A stretch of DNA of 64,000 nucleotides from positions 107,085 to 171,084 of the forward strand of contig NZ_CAMLFY010000002.1 of assembly GCF_946479415.1 (NCBI RefSeq), read 5' to 3'. This document shows, one piece after another, positions 1 to 10,214 of the stretch. The translations under genes and the position numbers were made by a program. The notes beneath the pieces were generated by a model, which saw nothing but the letters and a program-made list of their open reading frames with translations, was not told where the DNA came from and ran no database searches. Source of the DNA: an uncultured Shinella sp. (GTDB taxonomy: Bacteria > Pseudomonadota > Alphaproteobacteria > Rhizobiales > Rhizobiaceae). The number at the start of each line of letters is the position of its first letter. Position 1 is the stretch's first letter.

Positions 1-307
1 CGACGGCAATAAGGCGCAGCGTTGTCTTGCGGGGCTGCGTCATGCAAGACCCCGGCTCTGCGGGTAGACGGTTGCCGCGGCGCAGGCTGCCTGCCTTTGC
101 CTATTCACGATCGCCTCCGTCTTGTCAGCCCGTCTCATATGCGCATCCCTGCCCGTGAGATCGCCCGGAAATCCGAACGTCGCACCATCACATCGGCAGC
201 AGAGATTGAAGCACAGGAGCGTAATGAAAATGCTAATACAACCATTAGATTGCATTTTATCTGCTCCATTTGGGACGCGTCATTTTCGGACAGCACCGGG
301 AGCAGGC

Positions 308-339
308 AAAAAAAATGGGCCAGCGAAATCGCGGCCCAT
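308..339 (-). terminator. Rho-independent terminator, minus strand
   Basis: Read on the minus strand, ATGGGCC and GGCCCAT form a 7-bp stem that continues through an inner GCG/CGC pair around an ATTT loop, and is followed by eight T. This is a textbook intrinsic terminator. No protein gene ends just upstream of it on that strand, so it probably ends a small RNA. Confidence 0.8.
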
Positions 340-430
340 TGAAGTGTGAAGGTTTAAAAACCTCCAGAGGGGAACAGCTGATGCGGCGGCACTGGGAGGA
401 AAACCGCCGTGTGCATCAACTGCGTGCAAT
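308..430 (-). ncRNA. Candidate small RNA with anti-Shine-Dalgarno loop
   Basis: Upstream of the orphan terminator, the minus strand has a hairpin with stem GGCGG/CCGCC (385-389 with 404-408) whose 14-base loop contains CCTCCC, a complement of ribosome binding sites. A CCTCTGGAGG palindrome lies between the two hairpins. Rhizobial small RNAs of the alpha-r14 (cuckoo-like) type expose CCUCC loops and end in such terminators, so this is plausible. The 5' end is a guess because no clear promoter was found. Membership of any named family is not shown. Confidence 0.35.
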
Positions 431-603
431 ATGCCCAGTTTTTGACCGGATGGAAAACATTTATTGTGCAATGCAGCTATGCAAATGCTGCACTGCCCGA
501 CACCCTCTCAAAAGCCGCGGCTGGCCCCGTGCGGGATTTTCGGGCCATGATGTCGGAAAACCGTTCGCCTGCGCGTCCTTGATGAAGACCCGAGGAGAAG
601 CCG

Positions 604-1410
604 ATGCCGATGACCGATGACGACCTCATCCATTTCGAGCGCAACGGTGCGCCGCCGCTGCCATCGCCGCGCCTGCAAGGCATTGTGGAAAACGACGGCG
701 CACGGATCTGGCATGCCGTCTTCGGCGCCGGGCCGGCGGTCATCCTGCTGCATGGCGGGCTCGGCAACGCCGGGAACTGGGGAAACCAGTTGCCGGCCCT
801 TGTCGCGGCGGGCAGGATGGTGGTCGTCATCGACAGCCGCGGTCACGGGCGCAGCACCCGCGATGCCGGCCCGTTCCGCTATGGCCGCATGGCCGGCGAC
901 GTGCTGGCCGTGATGGATCATCTCGGCATCGACAAGGCCAGCCTCATCGGCTGGAGCGACGGCGCCTGCACAGCGCTGATCCTGGCCGACCGGCATCCGG
1001 AACGCGTCAGCGGCGTCTTCTTCTTCGCCTGCAACATGGATCCGAGCGGCGCGCTCGACTTCCAGCCGACACCCGTGCTCGACCGCTGCTTCCACCGGCA
1101 CCGCCTGGACTATCAGGCCCTGTCCGCAACGCCGGACGCCTTCGACAGCTTTGTCGCGGACGTTTCCCTGATGATGCAGTCTGAGCCGAACTACTCTGCC
1201 GCGGACCTTGCCGGGATCGCGGTTCCAGTCGCCGTGGTGCTCGGAGAGCATGACGAGTTCATCCGGCCGGAACACGCCGCCTATCTCTCGGCAACCATAC
1301 CCCAAGCCACACTCACCATCTTGCCCGGCGTCAGCCATTTCGCACCGCTGCAACGGCCGGCACTCTTCAACGACGCCGTCCTGCGCTTCCTCGACCAGAT
1401 TGGCGGCTAA
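604..1410 (+). CDS. Alpha/beta-fold hydrolase
   Basis: A 268-residue hydrolase of the alpha/beta fold, probably cytoplasmic since no signal peptide is seen. The oxyanion motif [10 protein letters not shown] lies near residue 50, the nucleophile elbow GWSDGA near residue 118, the acid in GEHDEF near 217, and the catalytic histidine in GVSHF near 245. A GAGGAG ribosome site sits a few bases before the ATG; a second ATG two codons on is possible. It converges on the polyol operon and overlaps the end of the GMC oxidoreductase gene by four bases. Substrate is unknown; esters, lactones or carbon-carbon hydrolase substrates are all compatible with the fold. Confidence 0.85.
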   Translation: MPMTDDDLIHFERNGAPPLPSPRLQGIVENDGARIWHAVFGAGPAVILLHGGLGNAGNWGNQLPALVAAGRMVVVIDSRGHGRSTRDAGPFRYGRMAGDVLAVMDHLGIDKASLIGWSDGACTALILADRHPERVSGVFFFACNMDPSGALDFQPTPVLDRCFHRHRLDYQALSATPDAFDSFVADVSLMMQSEPNYSAADLAGIAVPVAVVLGEHDEFIRPEHAAYLSATIPQATLTILPGVSHFAPLQRPALFNDAVLRFLDQIGG

Positions 1411-3032
1411 GCCCGCGCCAGCATCGCCTCTGCCGCCTTTTCCGCGATCATGATCACGGGCGAATTGGTGTTGCCGGAAACGATGGTCGGCATGATCGAG
1501 GCATCGACGACGCGCAGCCGGTCGAGCCCGTGCACGCGCAGCTTCGCATCGACCACCGCCATCGGGTCGCTGCCCATCTTGCAGGTGCCGACCGGGTGGA
1601 AGATCGTCGTCGCGATATCGCCGGCGCGGCGGATCAACTCTTCCTCGCTCTGGAACTCGCGGCCGGGCAGCATTTCCTCAGGGCGGAATTTTGCAATCGC
1701 GCTCGCCTGCATGAGGCTGCGGGCATGGCGGATGGATTTGGCGGCCAGCAGCCGGTCGCCCGGCGTCGAAAGGTAGTTCGGCCGGATTTCCGGCGGCAGC
1801 GCCACATCACGCGCTGTCACATGCACCGTCCCGCGGCTTTCGGGCCTGAGATTGCAGACCGAAACCGTAACGGCCGGATAGCGGTGCAGCGGCTCGCCGA
1901 GCCGGTCGGTGCTGAGTGGTTGGACATGATATTCGAGATCGGCGGTGGCGACCACCGGATCACTCTTGGCGAAGATGCCGAGCTGGCTCGGCGCCATGGA
2001 GAGCGGACCGGAGCGGCGAAACGCATATTGCAGCCCCATGCCCGCGCGGCTGAAAAGGTTGTGGTAGAGCTGGTTCAGCGTGCGCGCACCCTCGATCTTG
2101 AACACCGTGCGGATCTGCAGGTGGTCCTGCAGATTCTCGCCCACGCCCTTCAGGTCGTGCTGCACGGCAATGCCGAGATCCGACAGCAGGTCCGGCCGCC
2201 CGATACCCGACAGTTCCAGGATTTTCGGCGAATTGATCGCTCCGGCCGACAGCGCGACCTCGCGCGTCGCGCGGGCGATACAAAGGTGGCCGTTGAGGCG
2301 GAACCGCACGCCGGTCACCGTCCTGCCGTCGAATTCCAGCCGTTCCGTCTCGGCACCGGTCAGGACGCGCAGGTTCTTGCGCTTCATCGCCGGGCGCAGA
2401 AACGCCTTCGTCGTGTTCCACCGCACGCCGCCTCGCTGGTTGACCTCGAAGTAACCGGAGCCCTCGTTGTCGCCGTCGTTGAAATCGTCGGTCTTGCGAA
2501 TGCCAAGCTCTTCCGCGGCATCGCGAAACGCATCGAGGATCGGCCAGGAGAGGCGCTGGCGTTCGACGCGCCATTCGCCGCCGGCGCCGTGCATCTCCGA
2601 CCGGCCGCGATAATTGTCTTCCGACTTCACGAAATAGGGCAGCACGTCGTCCCAGCCCCAGCCGGCATTGCCCGCCTGCCGCCAGCCGTCATAATCGGCG
2701 GCCTGGCCGCGCATATAGATCATGCCGTTGATCGACGAGCAGCCGCCCAGCACCTTGCCGCGCGGATAGTTGAGCGCCCGGCCGTTGAGGCCGGCCTCCG
2801 ATGCCGTCTTCATCATCCAGTCGGTGCGCGGATTGCCCATGCAGTAGAGATAACCGATCGGCACATGGACCCAGTGATACCGGTCCGAACCGCCCGCTTC
2901 GAGCAGCAGGACACGGTTCTTCGGGTCCGCCGAAAGGCGATTGGCCAGCACGCAGCCCGCCGAACCGGCGCCCACGACGATGAAATCGTAAGTGCCCTCA
3001 TCGACAGGCGTTTCATCGACAGGATTGTTCAC
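1407..3032 (-). CDS. GMC-family FAD oxidoreductase (choline dehydrogenase-like)
   Basis: A 541-residue flavin alcohol oxidoreductase of the glucose-methanol-choline family. The FAD-binding [13 protein letters not shown] is near residue 22, the GMC signature follows around residue 80 (PRGKVLGG), and the C-terminal part has the GTCKMG and [14 protein letters not shown] signatures with the expected active-site region. The start is GTG at 3032, overlapping the kinase stop, with GGGAG seven bases upstream. It is the last gene of the polyol operon. Family members oxidise primary alcohols to aldehydes, so here it may act on the imported polyol or on an alcohol or aldehyde made by the aldolase. The substrate cannot be read from sequence; the betA name is not justified. 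Confidence 0.9.
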   Translation of the reverse strand: MNNPVDETPVDEGTYDFIVVGAGSAGCVLANRLSADPKNRVLLLEAGGSDRYHWVHVPIGYLYCMGNPRTDWMMKTASEAGLNGRALNYPRGKVLGGCSSINGMIYMRGQAADYDGWRQAGNAGWGWDDVLPYFVKSEDNYRGRSEMHGAGGEWRVERQRLSWPILDAFRDAAEELGIRKTDDFNDGDNEGSGYFEVNQRGGVRWNTTKAFLRPAMKRKNLRVLTGAETERLEFDGRTVTGVRFRLNGHLCIARATREVALSAGAINSPKILELSGIGRPDLLSDLGIAVQHDLKGVGENLQDHLQIRTVFKIEGARTLNQLYHNLFSRAGMGLQYAFRRSGPLSMAPSQLGIFAKSDPVVATADLEYHVQPLSTDRLGEPLHRYPAVTVSVCNLRPESRGTVHVTARDVALPPEIRPNYLSTPGDRLLAAKSIRHARSLMQASAIAKFRPEEMLPGREFQSEEELIRRAGDIATTIFHPVGTCKMGSDPMAVVDAKLRVHGLDRLRVVDASIMPTIVSGNTNSPVIMIAEKAAEAMLARA

Positions 3033-4558
3033 GCCGCAACTCCCGTTGCCATTTTCTCCGAAGCCGCCAGCCGCCGCCAGAGCGGCGTCATCGCTTCGGC
3101 AATATCCGTATAAAGCGCGTAGCGGCGCGCATAATGCGCGGCAAGGCCCGCATTCGGCTTATAGTGCCGCTCCGTCCGCACCATGGCCTCGGCGCCTTCC
3201 GTGAAATCGGCGAAGAGGCCGACGCCCGTGCCGGCCGCAATCGCAGCGCCAAGGGCACCCGTCTCGCGCGACGCCGCAACCGAGACCGGCACGCCGAGCA
3301 CATCGGCAAAAATCTGCGGCCAGAGCTTGCTGCGCGAACCGCCGCCCGACAGAACCGCCTCCTCGAAGGTCGCGCCCGCCTTGCGGATCGTCTCGATATG
3401 CTGGCGGTGGCCAAAGGCGACACCCTCCAGCAGGGCGCGGATCAGGTGTCCCTTGGTGTGCCAACCGGCCATGCCGTAAAAGCCGGCCCTCGCATGGCCA
3501 TCCTGCTGGGCGCCGTAGAGATAGGGGTGGTAGAGCGGATCGTCCGACGCAGGCTCGACGGCCGCGGCAAGCGCGCAACAGGCATCGAAGGGCGAGACCT
3601 CGGCATGGTGATCGCCCTCGAAGAATTCCCGCACCAGCCATTCGAGATTGGCCGCCGAGGTGGCACTGTTTTCCATCGCCATGTAGCGGCTGCGGTCGAA
3701 GGTGGAGGACATGAAGACCGGGCCATCAAGGTCCGGGCCGTCGATGATCACCTGGTTGATGCTCCACGTGCCGGCAATGATCGAGGCGCTGCCGGTGCGG
3801 GACACACCCGAGCCGAGCGCCGAGGCGACGACATCGAAGAGCCCGCCGATGACGGGCGTGCCGGTAGCAAGGCCGGTTTCGGCGGCAACGGCCTCCGTCA
3901 CGTGCCCGGCAATGTCGGCGCTTTCAATGAGCGGCGGCAGGAGGTCCATGCAATCGCCGAGGCCATAGGCCTCCATCAGCGTCCTGTCGTAACGACGGGC
4001 CGCCAGATCGAGCAACCCGGCACCGGACATGTCCGAAACCTCGCTGATACGCTGGCCCGTCAAGCGGTTCACGACGAAATCCTTGGAATAGAACACCGTG
4101 CCGATGCGCTTGAAGACATCGGGCCTGAAGCGTTTCAGCCAGGCAAGCAGCGTCGGCGTCTGGGCGGGCCAGGGGCGCTGGCGGGCAATCACCTGGGTAC
4201 GGTCGCCCACACCGTCTGCCAGCCATTCCTCGACCAGACCGGTGGCACGCGTATCGATCGACTGGATGCCGATCATCGGAGCGCCATCCAGGTCGAGCGC
4301 ATAGAGCCCGTTGCCATGGCCGGCGCAGCCGATCGCGGCGATATCGCCGGCCGCGATGCCCGCCTTGTCGAGGCAGGTGCGGATGACGCGTTTGGCATTG
4401 GCCCAGAGTTCGCCGAGATCGCGCTCGACATGGCCGGGCTGCGGCATGCGGCTATGCCCCTCCTCCCCGGCATGAGCGAGCTCGCGGCCCTTGAGATCGA
4501 AGATGACAGCCTTGATGACCGTGTTGCCCGCATCGAGCCCCAGAAGATATTTTTGCAT
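3029..4558 (-). CDS. FGGY-family carbohydrate kinase (EryA/LyxK-like)
   Basis: A 509-residue sugar or polyol kinase. The N-terminal ATPase-fold motif [15 protein letters not shown] and the [17 protein letters not shown] stretch near residue 235 resemble erythritol kinase EryA and L-xylulose kinase LyxK as I remember them, more than xylulose or glycerol kinases. The C-terminal phosphate-binding segment is [29 protein letters not shown] ribosome site precedes the ATG. It lies between the aldolase and the GMC gene and would phosphorylate the imported polyol or its ketose before the GlpD-like dehydrogenase or the aldolase acts. Exact substrate is uncertain. Confidence 0.9.
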   Translation of the reverse strand: MQKYLLGLDAGNTVIKAVIFDLKGRELAHAGEEGHSRMPQPGHVERDLGELWANAKRVIRTCLDKAGIAAGDIAAIGCAGHGNGLYALDLDGAPMIGIQSIDTRATGLVEEWLADGVGDRTQVIARQRPWPAQTPTLLAWLKRFRPDVFKRIGTVFYSKDFVVNRLTGQRISEVSDMSGAGLLDLAARRYDRTLMEAYGLGDCMDLLPPLIESADIAGHVTEAVAAETGLATGTPVIGGLFDVVASALGSGVSRTGSASIIAGTWSINQVIIDGPDLDGPVFMSSTFDRSRYMAMENSATSAANLEWLVREFFEGDHHAEVSPFDACCALAAAVEPASDDPLYHPYLYGAQQDGHARAGFYGMAGWHTKGHLIRALLEGVAFGHRQHIETIRKAGATFEEAVLSGGGSRSKLWPQIFADVLGVPVSVAASRETGALGAAIAAGTGVGLFADFTEGAEAMVRTERHYKPNAGLAAHYARRYALYTDIAEAMTPLWRRLAASEKMATGVAA

Positions 4559-4637
4559 GCAGAACCCCTCCCAGGTTCACTTCACTCGCGCGATTGCGGG
4601 ACATCGCCTCGTGTCTGTCCCGCAATCATCAGGCATC

Positions 4638-5480
4638 TCATCCCTGCTGGTAGAGCGCGTAGGCCTCCTCACCGCTCGCATCCGTATGGATGATCGCCAT
4701 CAGCCCGCGCACCACGGCGCTCGGATTGGCGTGCTGGTAGATGTTGCGTCCATAGACCATGCCCATTGCGCCTTGCCGCATCAAGGCGGCAGATTTCGCA
4801 AAGACCGCGGAAAGGTCCTCCTTGCCGCCGCCGCGCACGAGCACGGGGCAGCGCGCCGCTTCGACGACACGGTGGAAATCCTCGGCATTGGTCGTGGGAT
4901 CGGCCTTGACGATATCGGCGCCCATCTCGCGGGCAAGCCGCGTCAAGGTGACGATCTTGTCGGCATCGCCATCGACCATGTAGCCGCCGCGCTCGGTAAC
5001 GGGCTGCATGACGAGCGGCTCGATCATCAGCGGCATACCGTATTTCTCGCAGTCGGCCCGCACGCGCGCGATGTTCTGCACGCATTGACGGAAGAGGTCC
5101 GGCTCGTCCGGCAGCATGAAGAGGTTCACGACCACGCAGGCCGCATCCATCTGCAAGGCGCCGATCAGCGGCTCGGCTTCGTTCTGCAGCACCGCCCACA
5201 TGGCGCGATGGCGGATGCGGTTATAGGGGTTGCCCATGTCGACGCGCATGACGAGCGCCGGCTTGTCCCTGCCGGGAAGATCCTGCAACAGGTCGGCCTG
5301 ACCGTAGTTCATCTGGATCGCATCCGGCCCGGCATCGACCAGCGCCTTCACCACGGCTGGAACATTCTCCAGTCCGTCAAGGAAGGACGGCTCGTTGCAG
5401 ACGCCGTGATCGATCGCCACGTCAAGGCAACGCCCGTTGCCGAACAGCCGGTTCATCCGGACTTTGCGGTTGTCTCGCAT
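4638..5480 (-). CDS. Class I aldolase, DhnA/LsrF-like
   Basis: A 280-residue TIM-barrel aldolase of the DhnA/LsrF type. The Schiff-base lysine is in GADIVKADPTT near residue 192. VAIDHG near residue 25, VRGGGKED and MVYGRNIYQH are family signatures. The ATG at 5480 has AGGAGTGA upstream and overlaps the end of the GlpD-like gene by 28 bases; an internal ATG at 5456 would remove the overlap. Family members cleave or transfer acyl or ketol groups of phosphorylated C5-C6 compounds, such as fructose bisphosphate or phospho-AI-2. Between a kinase and a polyol-phosphate dehydrogenase, cleavage of a ketose phosphate to DHAP plus an aldehyde is the simplest role, but this is inference. Confidence 0.85.
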   Translation of the reverse strand: MRDNRKVRMNRLFGNGRCLDVAIDHGVCNEPSFLDGLENVPAVVKALVDAGPDAIQMNYGQADLLQDLPGRDKPALVMRVDMGNPYNRIRHRAMWAVLQNEAEPLIGALQMDAACVVVNLFMLPDEPDLFRQCVQNIARVRADCEKYGMPLMIEPLVMQPVTERGGYMVDGDADKIVTLTRLAREMGADIVKADPTTNAEDFHRVVEAARCPVLVRGGGKEDLSAVFAKSAALMRQGAMGMVYGRNIYQHANPSAVVRGLMAIIHTDASGEEAYALYQQG

Positions 5481-7198
5481 AGTTCACTCCTGTGTTCATT
5501 CCGTGCGGAAAGGGTTTGTTCGGTGACGCCATGGCGTTCACCCATGAGATTGAGGAAACGGCCGCGCTCCTCGGCGGCCCGCTGCACGGACCAGCCCTTT
5601 TCGGTGGCGAGCAAATCCAGCGCAGCCTCGGTCATGGCGAGCGAGAGATCGCCCGAAATCGCCAGCGTCGTGCGGCGCAGCAGCAGGTCGTCCAGATGCT
5701 CGACCGCCTCGGCTCGGATGAGGTATTGAAGCTCCCGCGCGCTGTAGAGAGCGTGCGGCAAAGGATGATCCGGTTTCGCCGCGATGAAGCGGGCGATGTC
5801 CTCGGCCTCCGTGCCATAGCTTTCGAAGAGAACCGCGACGCGGGCGGCGGAAAGGCCCGTCGATGCGACAAGGTCGCGGATCCAGCGCTCCGGGTTCTTC
5901 GGGAAGACGCGCCCGCCGCCGATCGCCCGGTCCGCCGTATCGACGCGGCGTTTTACACCCAGCTGGTCCAGCGCCATATCGGCGGCGAGTTCGCCAAAGG
6001 AACGGAAGGTCGTCCACTTGCCGCCGATCATGCAGAGCACCGGCGGCCCGCCGTTCTTGCCCTCCAGCACGGTGCAGAAATGATCGCGCGGGATGCGGCC
6101 GGTAAAGCTGTCCTTGCTCGCCGGCAGCGGACGCACGCCGGCGAACTGGAAGACGATTTCTTCCGGCCTGATTTTTACGCCCGGCAGCACGAAGGCGAGC
6201 GATTGCAGGATGTAATCGCGCTCATCCGCCTCGCAGCGCACCGTACCGGGGTCGTCGACGCGAATATCCGTCGAGCCGACCAGCACCTTGCCAAGATAGG
6301 GGAACAGGATGCAGATGCGCCCGTCCTCGTTCTCGTAGTAGATCATGTGGCCGTCGAGCATGTCGCGCAGCGCGGGATTGTCGATGATGAGATGCGAGCC
6401 CTTGGTGCCGCCCATCAGCGGTGCGGGCCGTGCCTCATCCGCAAACAGCGTGCCGTTGGCAATGTCGATCCAGCCGCCGGTGGCATTGATGATCAGCCGT
6501 GGCTGGACAGGCAGCGCCTCGCCAGAGAGACCATCGCGCAGAACATAGCCGCTGCCGTTGGCCTCCACGATCGCGTAGTTTAGCGCCGTGGCGTTGGGGC
6601 CGGCAGACAGGCCATCGCGCAAAAGCTCGATGCCGATGCGTTCGGGATGGCTGACCCAGGCATCGTAATAGGTTGCTGAATTGCGGATCGACGAGTTGAG
6701 CGCCGGCCATTTCGACAGCGTTGCCCGGCGGCTGCGGAATTCGTGTTTCGGCATCAGCGCGCGCTTGCGCGTCAGAAAATCGTAGATGCCGAGGCCCGCC
6801 TTGATAGCGATGGCACCGCGGCGGCTCGGGCGGCGGGTGAGGCCCAGAAAGCGCACCACACCATTGGCGAGGCCGGAGAAGGTGTCGAAGATCGGCACCG
6901 TGGTCGGCAGCGGCGCGACATAGTGGGGGGCGTTGCGCAGCAGCCGGTCGCGCTCGACGAGCGATTCCTTGACGAGGCTGAACTCGCCATTCTCCAGATA
7001 GCGCAGGCCGCCATGAACCATGCGCGAGAGCGCGGCACTCGCGCCGGAGCAATAATCCGCCTGTTCGACGAGCAGCACGTTGACGCCCTGCAGCGCCAGC
7101 TCGCGGAAGACGCTGAGCCCGTTGATGCCGCCGCCGAGGACGCACACGTCCACCTTCGGGCTCTGGCGGAGCCCGTGCAATGTCTCTGTCCGGTTCAT
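5453..7198 (-). CDS. GlpD-like FAD polyol-phosphate dehydrogenase
   Basis: A 581-residue member of the glycerol-3-phosphate dehydrogenase (GlpD) family. The FAD dinucleotide motif VCVLGGGINGL is near residue 18, and SRMVHGGLRYLE near residue 58 is typical of GlpD. GSTDIRVDD and the C-terminal GlpD cap domain are also present. Such enzymes sit on the inner face of the membrane and pass electrons to quinone. In erythritol loci the homologue EryB oxidises erythritol phosphate, and the operon context suggests a polyol phosphate here rather than housekeeping glycerol 3-phosphate. The ribosome site is weak; it lies 12 bases after the reductase gene and may be translationally coupled. Confidence 0.88.
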   Translation of the reverse strand: MNRTETLHGLRQSPKVDVCVLGGGINGLSVFRELALQGVNVLLVEQADYCSGASAALSRMVHGGLRYLENGEFSLVKESLVERDRLLRNAPHYVAPLPTTVPIFDTFSGLANGVVRFLGLTRRPSRRGAIAIKAGLGIYDFLTRKRALMPKHEFRSRRATLSKWPALNSSIRNSATYYDAWVSHPERIGIELLRDGLSAGPNATALNYAIVEANGSGYVLRDGLSGEALPVQPRLIINATGGWIDIANGTLFADEARPAPLMGGTKGSHLIIDNPALRDMLDGHMIYYENEDGRICILFPYLGKVLVGSTDIRVDDPGTVRCEADERDYILQSLAFVLPGVKIRPEEIVFQFAGVRPLPASKDSFTGRIPRDHFCTVLEGKNGGPPVLCMIGGKWTTFRSFGELAADMALDQLGVKRRVDTADRAIGGGRVFPKNPERWIRDLVASTGLSAARVAVLFESYGTEAEDIARFIAAKPDHPLPHALYSARELQYLIRAEAVEHLDDLLLRRTTLAISGDLSLAMTEAALDLLATEKGWSVQRAAEERGRFLNLMGERHGVTEQTLSARNEHRSELCETTAKSG

Positions 7199-7210
7199 GA
7201 TGACAGTCCG

Positions 7211-8206
7211 TTATCCGTCCATACTGGCCAGTTTTGCCGCGATACCGGCATCGATGGCCGCAAGATCGTCCGTGTCGAGCCGAAGCGTTCCGGCCCGTGC
7301 ATTGTCGAGCGCCTGCGCCGGGTTTCGGGCGCCGCAGAGCGCGAAGGTCACACCCGGCTGCGCCAGCGTCCAGGCGATCACCACCTGCGCGATGCTGGCG
7401 CCATGCCGCTCCGCCACGGGGCGGACCGCATCGGAGAAATCCTTGGCCTTCTGCCGGTTGGAAACGGAAAAGCGCGGATTGTCCTTGCGCTGATCGTCGC
7501 CGGCAAAGACCCGGTCCGGGCCGATCATCCCCGAGAGCAGGCCGAGCGCCAGCGAGGAATAGCTGAGCGTCGCCACGTCGTTGTGAACAGTGAGCGGCAG
7601 CAGGTCCGCCTCGATCTCGCGATCGATCATGCTGAACCGCTCCTGGATCGCATCCAGCGACCCGGTCGAGATATAGTGCTCCAGTTCCGACCGGTTGACG
7701 TTGCTGGCACCGATCGCCCGGATCTTTCCGGCCTTTTTCAGCTCCTCCAGCGCCGCGACGGTCTCCTCGATGGGGGTCGTCGGGTCCTGCCAGTGGGTGA
7801 TGTAGAGGTCGATATAGTCAGTGCCGAGTCGGCGCAGGCTCTCCTCGACTTCGTGGATGATCCCGTCGCGGCCGAGGTAGCGGTGGACCGGCTTGCCGTC
7901 CTGATCGAAGAAATGGTTGCCCTTCTGCGTGTGCCAGACGAGGCCGCATTTCGTGGCGATGACGGCCTTGTCGCGGCGGCCGGCAATGGCCTTGCCAACG
8001 ATTTCTTCCGAGCGGCCGAGGCCGTAGGCGGGCGCCGTATCGATCAGCGTAACACCGGCATCGAGCGAGGCCTGGATGGCGGCGATGGATTCGGCTTCGT
8101 CCGTGCCGCCCCACATCCAGCCGCCGATGGCCCAGGTGCCGAGGCCGACGGCGGAGGCTTTGACGCCGGAACGTCCGATCGGACGGGTCAATTGTTCGCC
8201 GCTCAT
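7211..8206 (-). CDS. Aldo/keto reductase
   Basis: A 331-residue NAD(P)H-dependent aldo/keto reductase. The catalytic tetrad is visible: Asp and Tyr in DTAPAYG near residue 55, Lys in IATKCG near 84, His in ITHWQ near 138. The cofactor region includes GASN near residue 170 and the late GARNPAQ segment. The ATG overlaps the regulator stop by four bases (ATGA). In this operon it could reduce an aldehyde released by the aldolase or interconvert a ketose and a polyol. The substrate is not determinable. Confidence 0.9.
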   Translation of the reverse strand: MSGEQLTRPIGRSGVKASAVGLGTWAIGGWMWGGTDEAESIAAIQASLDAGVTLIDTAPAYGLGRSEEIVGKAIAGRRDKAVIATKCGLVWHTQKGNHFFDQDGKPVHRYLGRDGIIHEVEESLRRLGTDYIDLYITHWQDPTTPIEETVAALEELKKAGKIRAIGASNVNRSELEHYISTGSLDAIQERFSMIDREIEADLLPLTVHNDVATLSYSSLALGLLSGMIGPDRVFAGDDQRKDNPRFSVSNRQKAKDFSDAVRPVAERHGASIAQVVIAWTLAQPGVTFALCGARNPAQALDNARAGTLRLDTDDLAAIDAGIAAKLASMDG

Positions 8207-9201
8207 GCGGAAAGTCCTTCTTCGGATGCAAGTTCGAGAATGCGCGCGCCAGTCGCCTCGTCGGTAACGAGCGTATCGAGATGGTTGCCGCGCAGCACGC
8301 TGAGAATGGAGCCGGCCTTGTTGAGGCCGCTGGCCACGCCGATCTTCATCGGGATGGATTCGAATTCCTCGAGCGTCAGCGAAACGAGCGCGCGATTGAG
8401 AGAATAGTCGCAGACCCGGCCTTCGCCATCGAGCAGATGAGCGAGCAGTTCCGCACTCGCGCCGGAATGCTCGATGGCATTTCGATCCTCGCTGGAGGAG
8501 GGATGCAGGTCGTAGTAGGTCGAATCCTGGCTGAGGATCGAGCCGATGCCGACCACCGCAACCTTGGCCTCACGCGCCCGCTGGAAGACATCGGCGACGG
8601 AGCGCATGTTGATCAGCATCGCCCGTTGCGCGGCATCGTCGGCAAAGAGCGGCGCATGGATCTGCCAGGAGCGGCCGCCCAGCCGGTCGGCCATCAGCGT
8701 CGAGACGTGGTTGACGTCGGTATAGTGTTTGCCCTGTACGCAGCCCGTCGCCGGGATGACCTCGACATCGTAGCGGCGCGCGGCCTGAAGACCCGCGACG
8801 ACGGCGCTGACGCCCTTGCCGCCGGTGATGCAGATCGTGTCGCCATCGGCGATCTCTTCGAGCAGCAGACGGGCCGCCGCCTCCCCCACCGCGAGAAGCG
8901 CGGTCTGCGGATTGTCGGAGACGGTCGGCACCACGACGGCGCGGCTGATGCCGCCGAGCGCGAGCAAGCGCTCCTCCAGATCAACCAGCGGCTCCATCGG
9001 CGACTTGATCTTGATCTCGACGAGGCCGAGCTGGCGGCCGCGCTTGATGAGGCGGTTGACGGTGGCATGCGACAGGCCGAGCTGGTCGGCGATCTGCGCC
9101 TGCGTCAGGCCTTCCAGGAAGTGCAGGACAAGCGCCTGGTGCATCTGGCGGGCGATGACGATCTCTTCACGCGGGGCGGGCTTCAGTTTGGCAATGGGCA
9201 T
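8203..9201 (-). CDS. SorC-family sugar-binding transcriptional regulator (EryD-like)
   Basis: A 332-residue regulator. An N-terminal helix-turn-helix (AQIADQLGLSHATVNRLIKRG, about residues 35-55) is followed by the SorC/DeoR C-terminal sugar-phosphate sensing domain, including DTICITGGKGVSAVVAGL. I chose the ATG at 9201 because it lies one base past the permease stop, whereas a start at 9252 would overlap the permease by 50 bases. EryD and LsrR are relatives that release DNA on binding a phosphorylated sugar. It probably controls this operon through the paired palindromes upstream of the binding-protein gene (12988-13045). Confidence 0.88.
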   Translation of the reverse strand: MPIAKLKPAPREEIVIARQMHQALVLHFLEGLTQAQIADQLGLSHATVNRLIKRGRQLGLVEIKIKSPMEPLVDLEERLLALGGISRAVVVPTVSDNPQTALLAVGEAAARLLLEEIADGDTICITGGKGVSAVVAGLQAARRYDVEVIPATGCVQGKHYTDVNHVSTLMADRLGGRSWQIHAPLFADDAAQRAMLINMRSVADVFQRAREAKVAVVGIGSILSQDSTYYDLHPSSSEDRNAIEHSGASAELLAHLLDGEGRVCDYSLNRALVSLTLEEFESIPMKIGVASGLNKAGSILSVLRGNHLDTLVTDEATGARILELASEEGLSA

Positions 9202-9202
9202 G

Positions 9203-10192
9203 TCAGCTGGCCTTCCGCTTGTGCATGAAATGATCGATGGAGACGGCGGCAAGCAGAATGCAGCCCTTGATCATATCCTGCCAATAGACCGACACATTGA
9301 GCAGGATGAGCGAGGACGTGACCAGCGAGAGCAACGCCATGCCGAGGATCGCACCCAGAACCGTACCCGAACCGCCGCTGAGCGAGGCCCCACCGATGAC
9401 GGCGGCGGCGATGATGTTCAGCTCCATGCCGGCGCCGAAGGTAGGCGTGGCGGCACCGAAGCGGGACATGTAGATCACGCCGGCCACGCCTGCGAGCGTC
9501 GAGCACAGCACCGTCACCCAGAACTTCACCTGGTTGGTCTTGATGCCGGAATAGAGCGCGGCCTTCTCGTTGCTGCCGGTGTAGAAGACCTTGCGGAACG
9601 CGGTCGCCCGGCGCAGCAGGAAATCGAACAGGATGACGACGGCAACGAAGATCAGGATGACATAGGGAATACCGTGGAAGGTGCCCTGCCCAACCTCCTT
9701 GAAGGCCGCCGGCAGCGTGAAGAGCGACAGCGGCGTGCCCTTGGTGATGATGAGGCAGAGGCCGCGCACGATCACCATGGCCGCAAGCGACGTGATGAAG
9801 TGATTGAGCCCGACGACCGTCACGAAGAAGCCCATGGCGCCGCCGATGGCGCTTGAGGCGAGAATACCGATCAGCGAAGCCGTCCAGGGATCGAGCCCGG
9901 CGAGGAAGAGCGAACCCGACAGCACCATCGCAAAGCAGACGACGGAGCCGACGGCAAGATCGATGCCGCCGACAATGAGCAGGATCGTCATGCCGACGAC
10001 CACGATGCCTTCGACGGAAAAGCTCATAAGCATGGCGCGGAAATTGCCGAGCGTCAGGAAGTGCGGCGAGGCGAAGCTCATGATGATGCCGAGCGCCAGG
10101 ATGATCGCGATCAGCCCGGCCTCGCGCATCGAGCCGATGCGCTTGAAGGACGATGTTTTCGGCGCTGCACCCGCCATCGTGTCGATTGCCAT
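9203..10192 (-). CDS. Sugar ABC transporter permease, RbsC-type
   Basis: A 329-residue inner-membrane permease of the RbsC/XylH family with about eight to ten hydrophobic segments and the family-typical GIDLAVGSV and LTIGNF-like (LTLGNFRAML) stretches. The start at 10192 is favoured by GGGAGAG six bases upstream and leaves 22 bases after the ATPase; a longer start at 10225 would overlap the ATPase. It is the only permease in the operon, so a homodimer is expected, as in ribose and xylose importers. Confidence 0.9.
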   Translation of the reverse strand: MAIDTMAGAAPKTSSFKRIGSMREAGLIAIILALGIIMSFASPHFLTLGNFRAMLMSFSVEGIVVVGMTILLIVGGIDLAVGSVVCFAMVLSGSLFLAGLDPWTASLIGILASSAIGGAMGFFVTVVGLNHFITSLAAMVIVRGLCLIITKGTPLSLFTLPAAFKEVGQGTFHGIPYVILIFVAVVILFDFLLRRATAFRKVFYTGSNEKAALYSGIKTNQVKFWVTVLCSTLAGVAGVIYMSRFGAATPTFGAGMELNIIAAAVIGGASLSGGSGTVLGAILGMALLSLVTSSLILLNVSVYWQDMIKGCILLAAVSIDHFMHKRKAS

Positions 10193-10214
10193 TTCCCGCT
10201 CTCCCAGTTTCTTC

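Larger units (their letters stand above)
1..603. other. Gene-free left edge
   Basis: No reading frame here has a recognisable protein, a good ribosome site or a family motif. The short open frames on both strands overlap each other and one overlaps a strong terminator. The only structure I can support is the minus-strand terminator at 308-339 and the hairpin above it (see those entries). The last few bases (about 591-600) carry the GAGGAG ribosome site of the hydrolase gene that follows. Confidence 0.6.
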
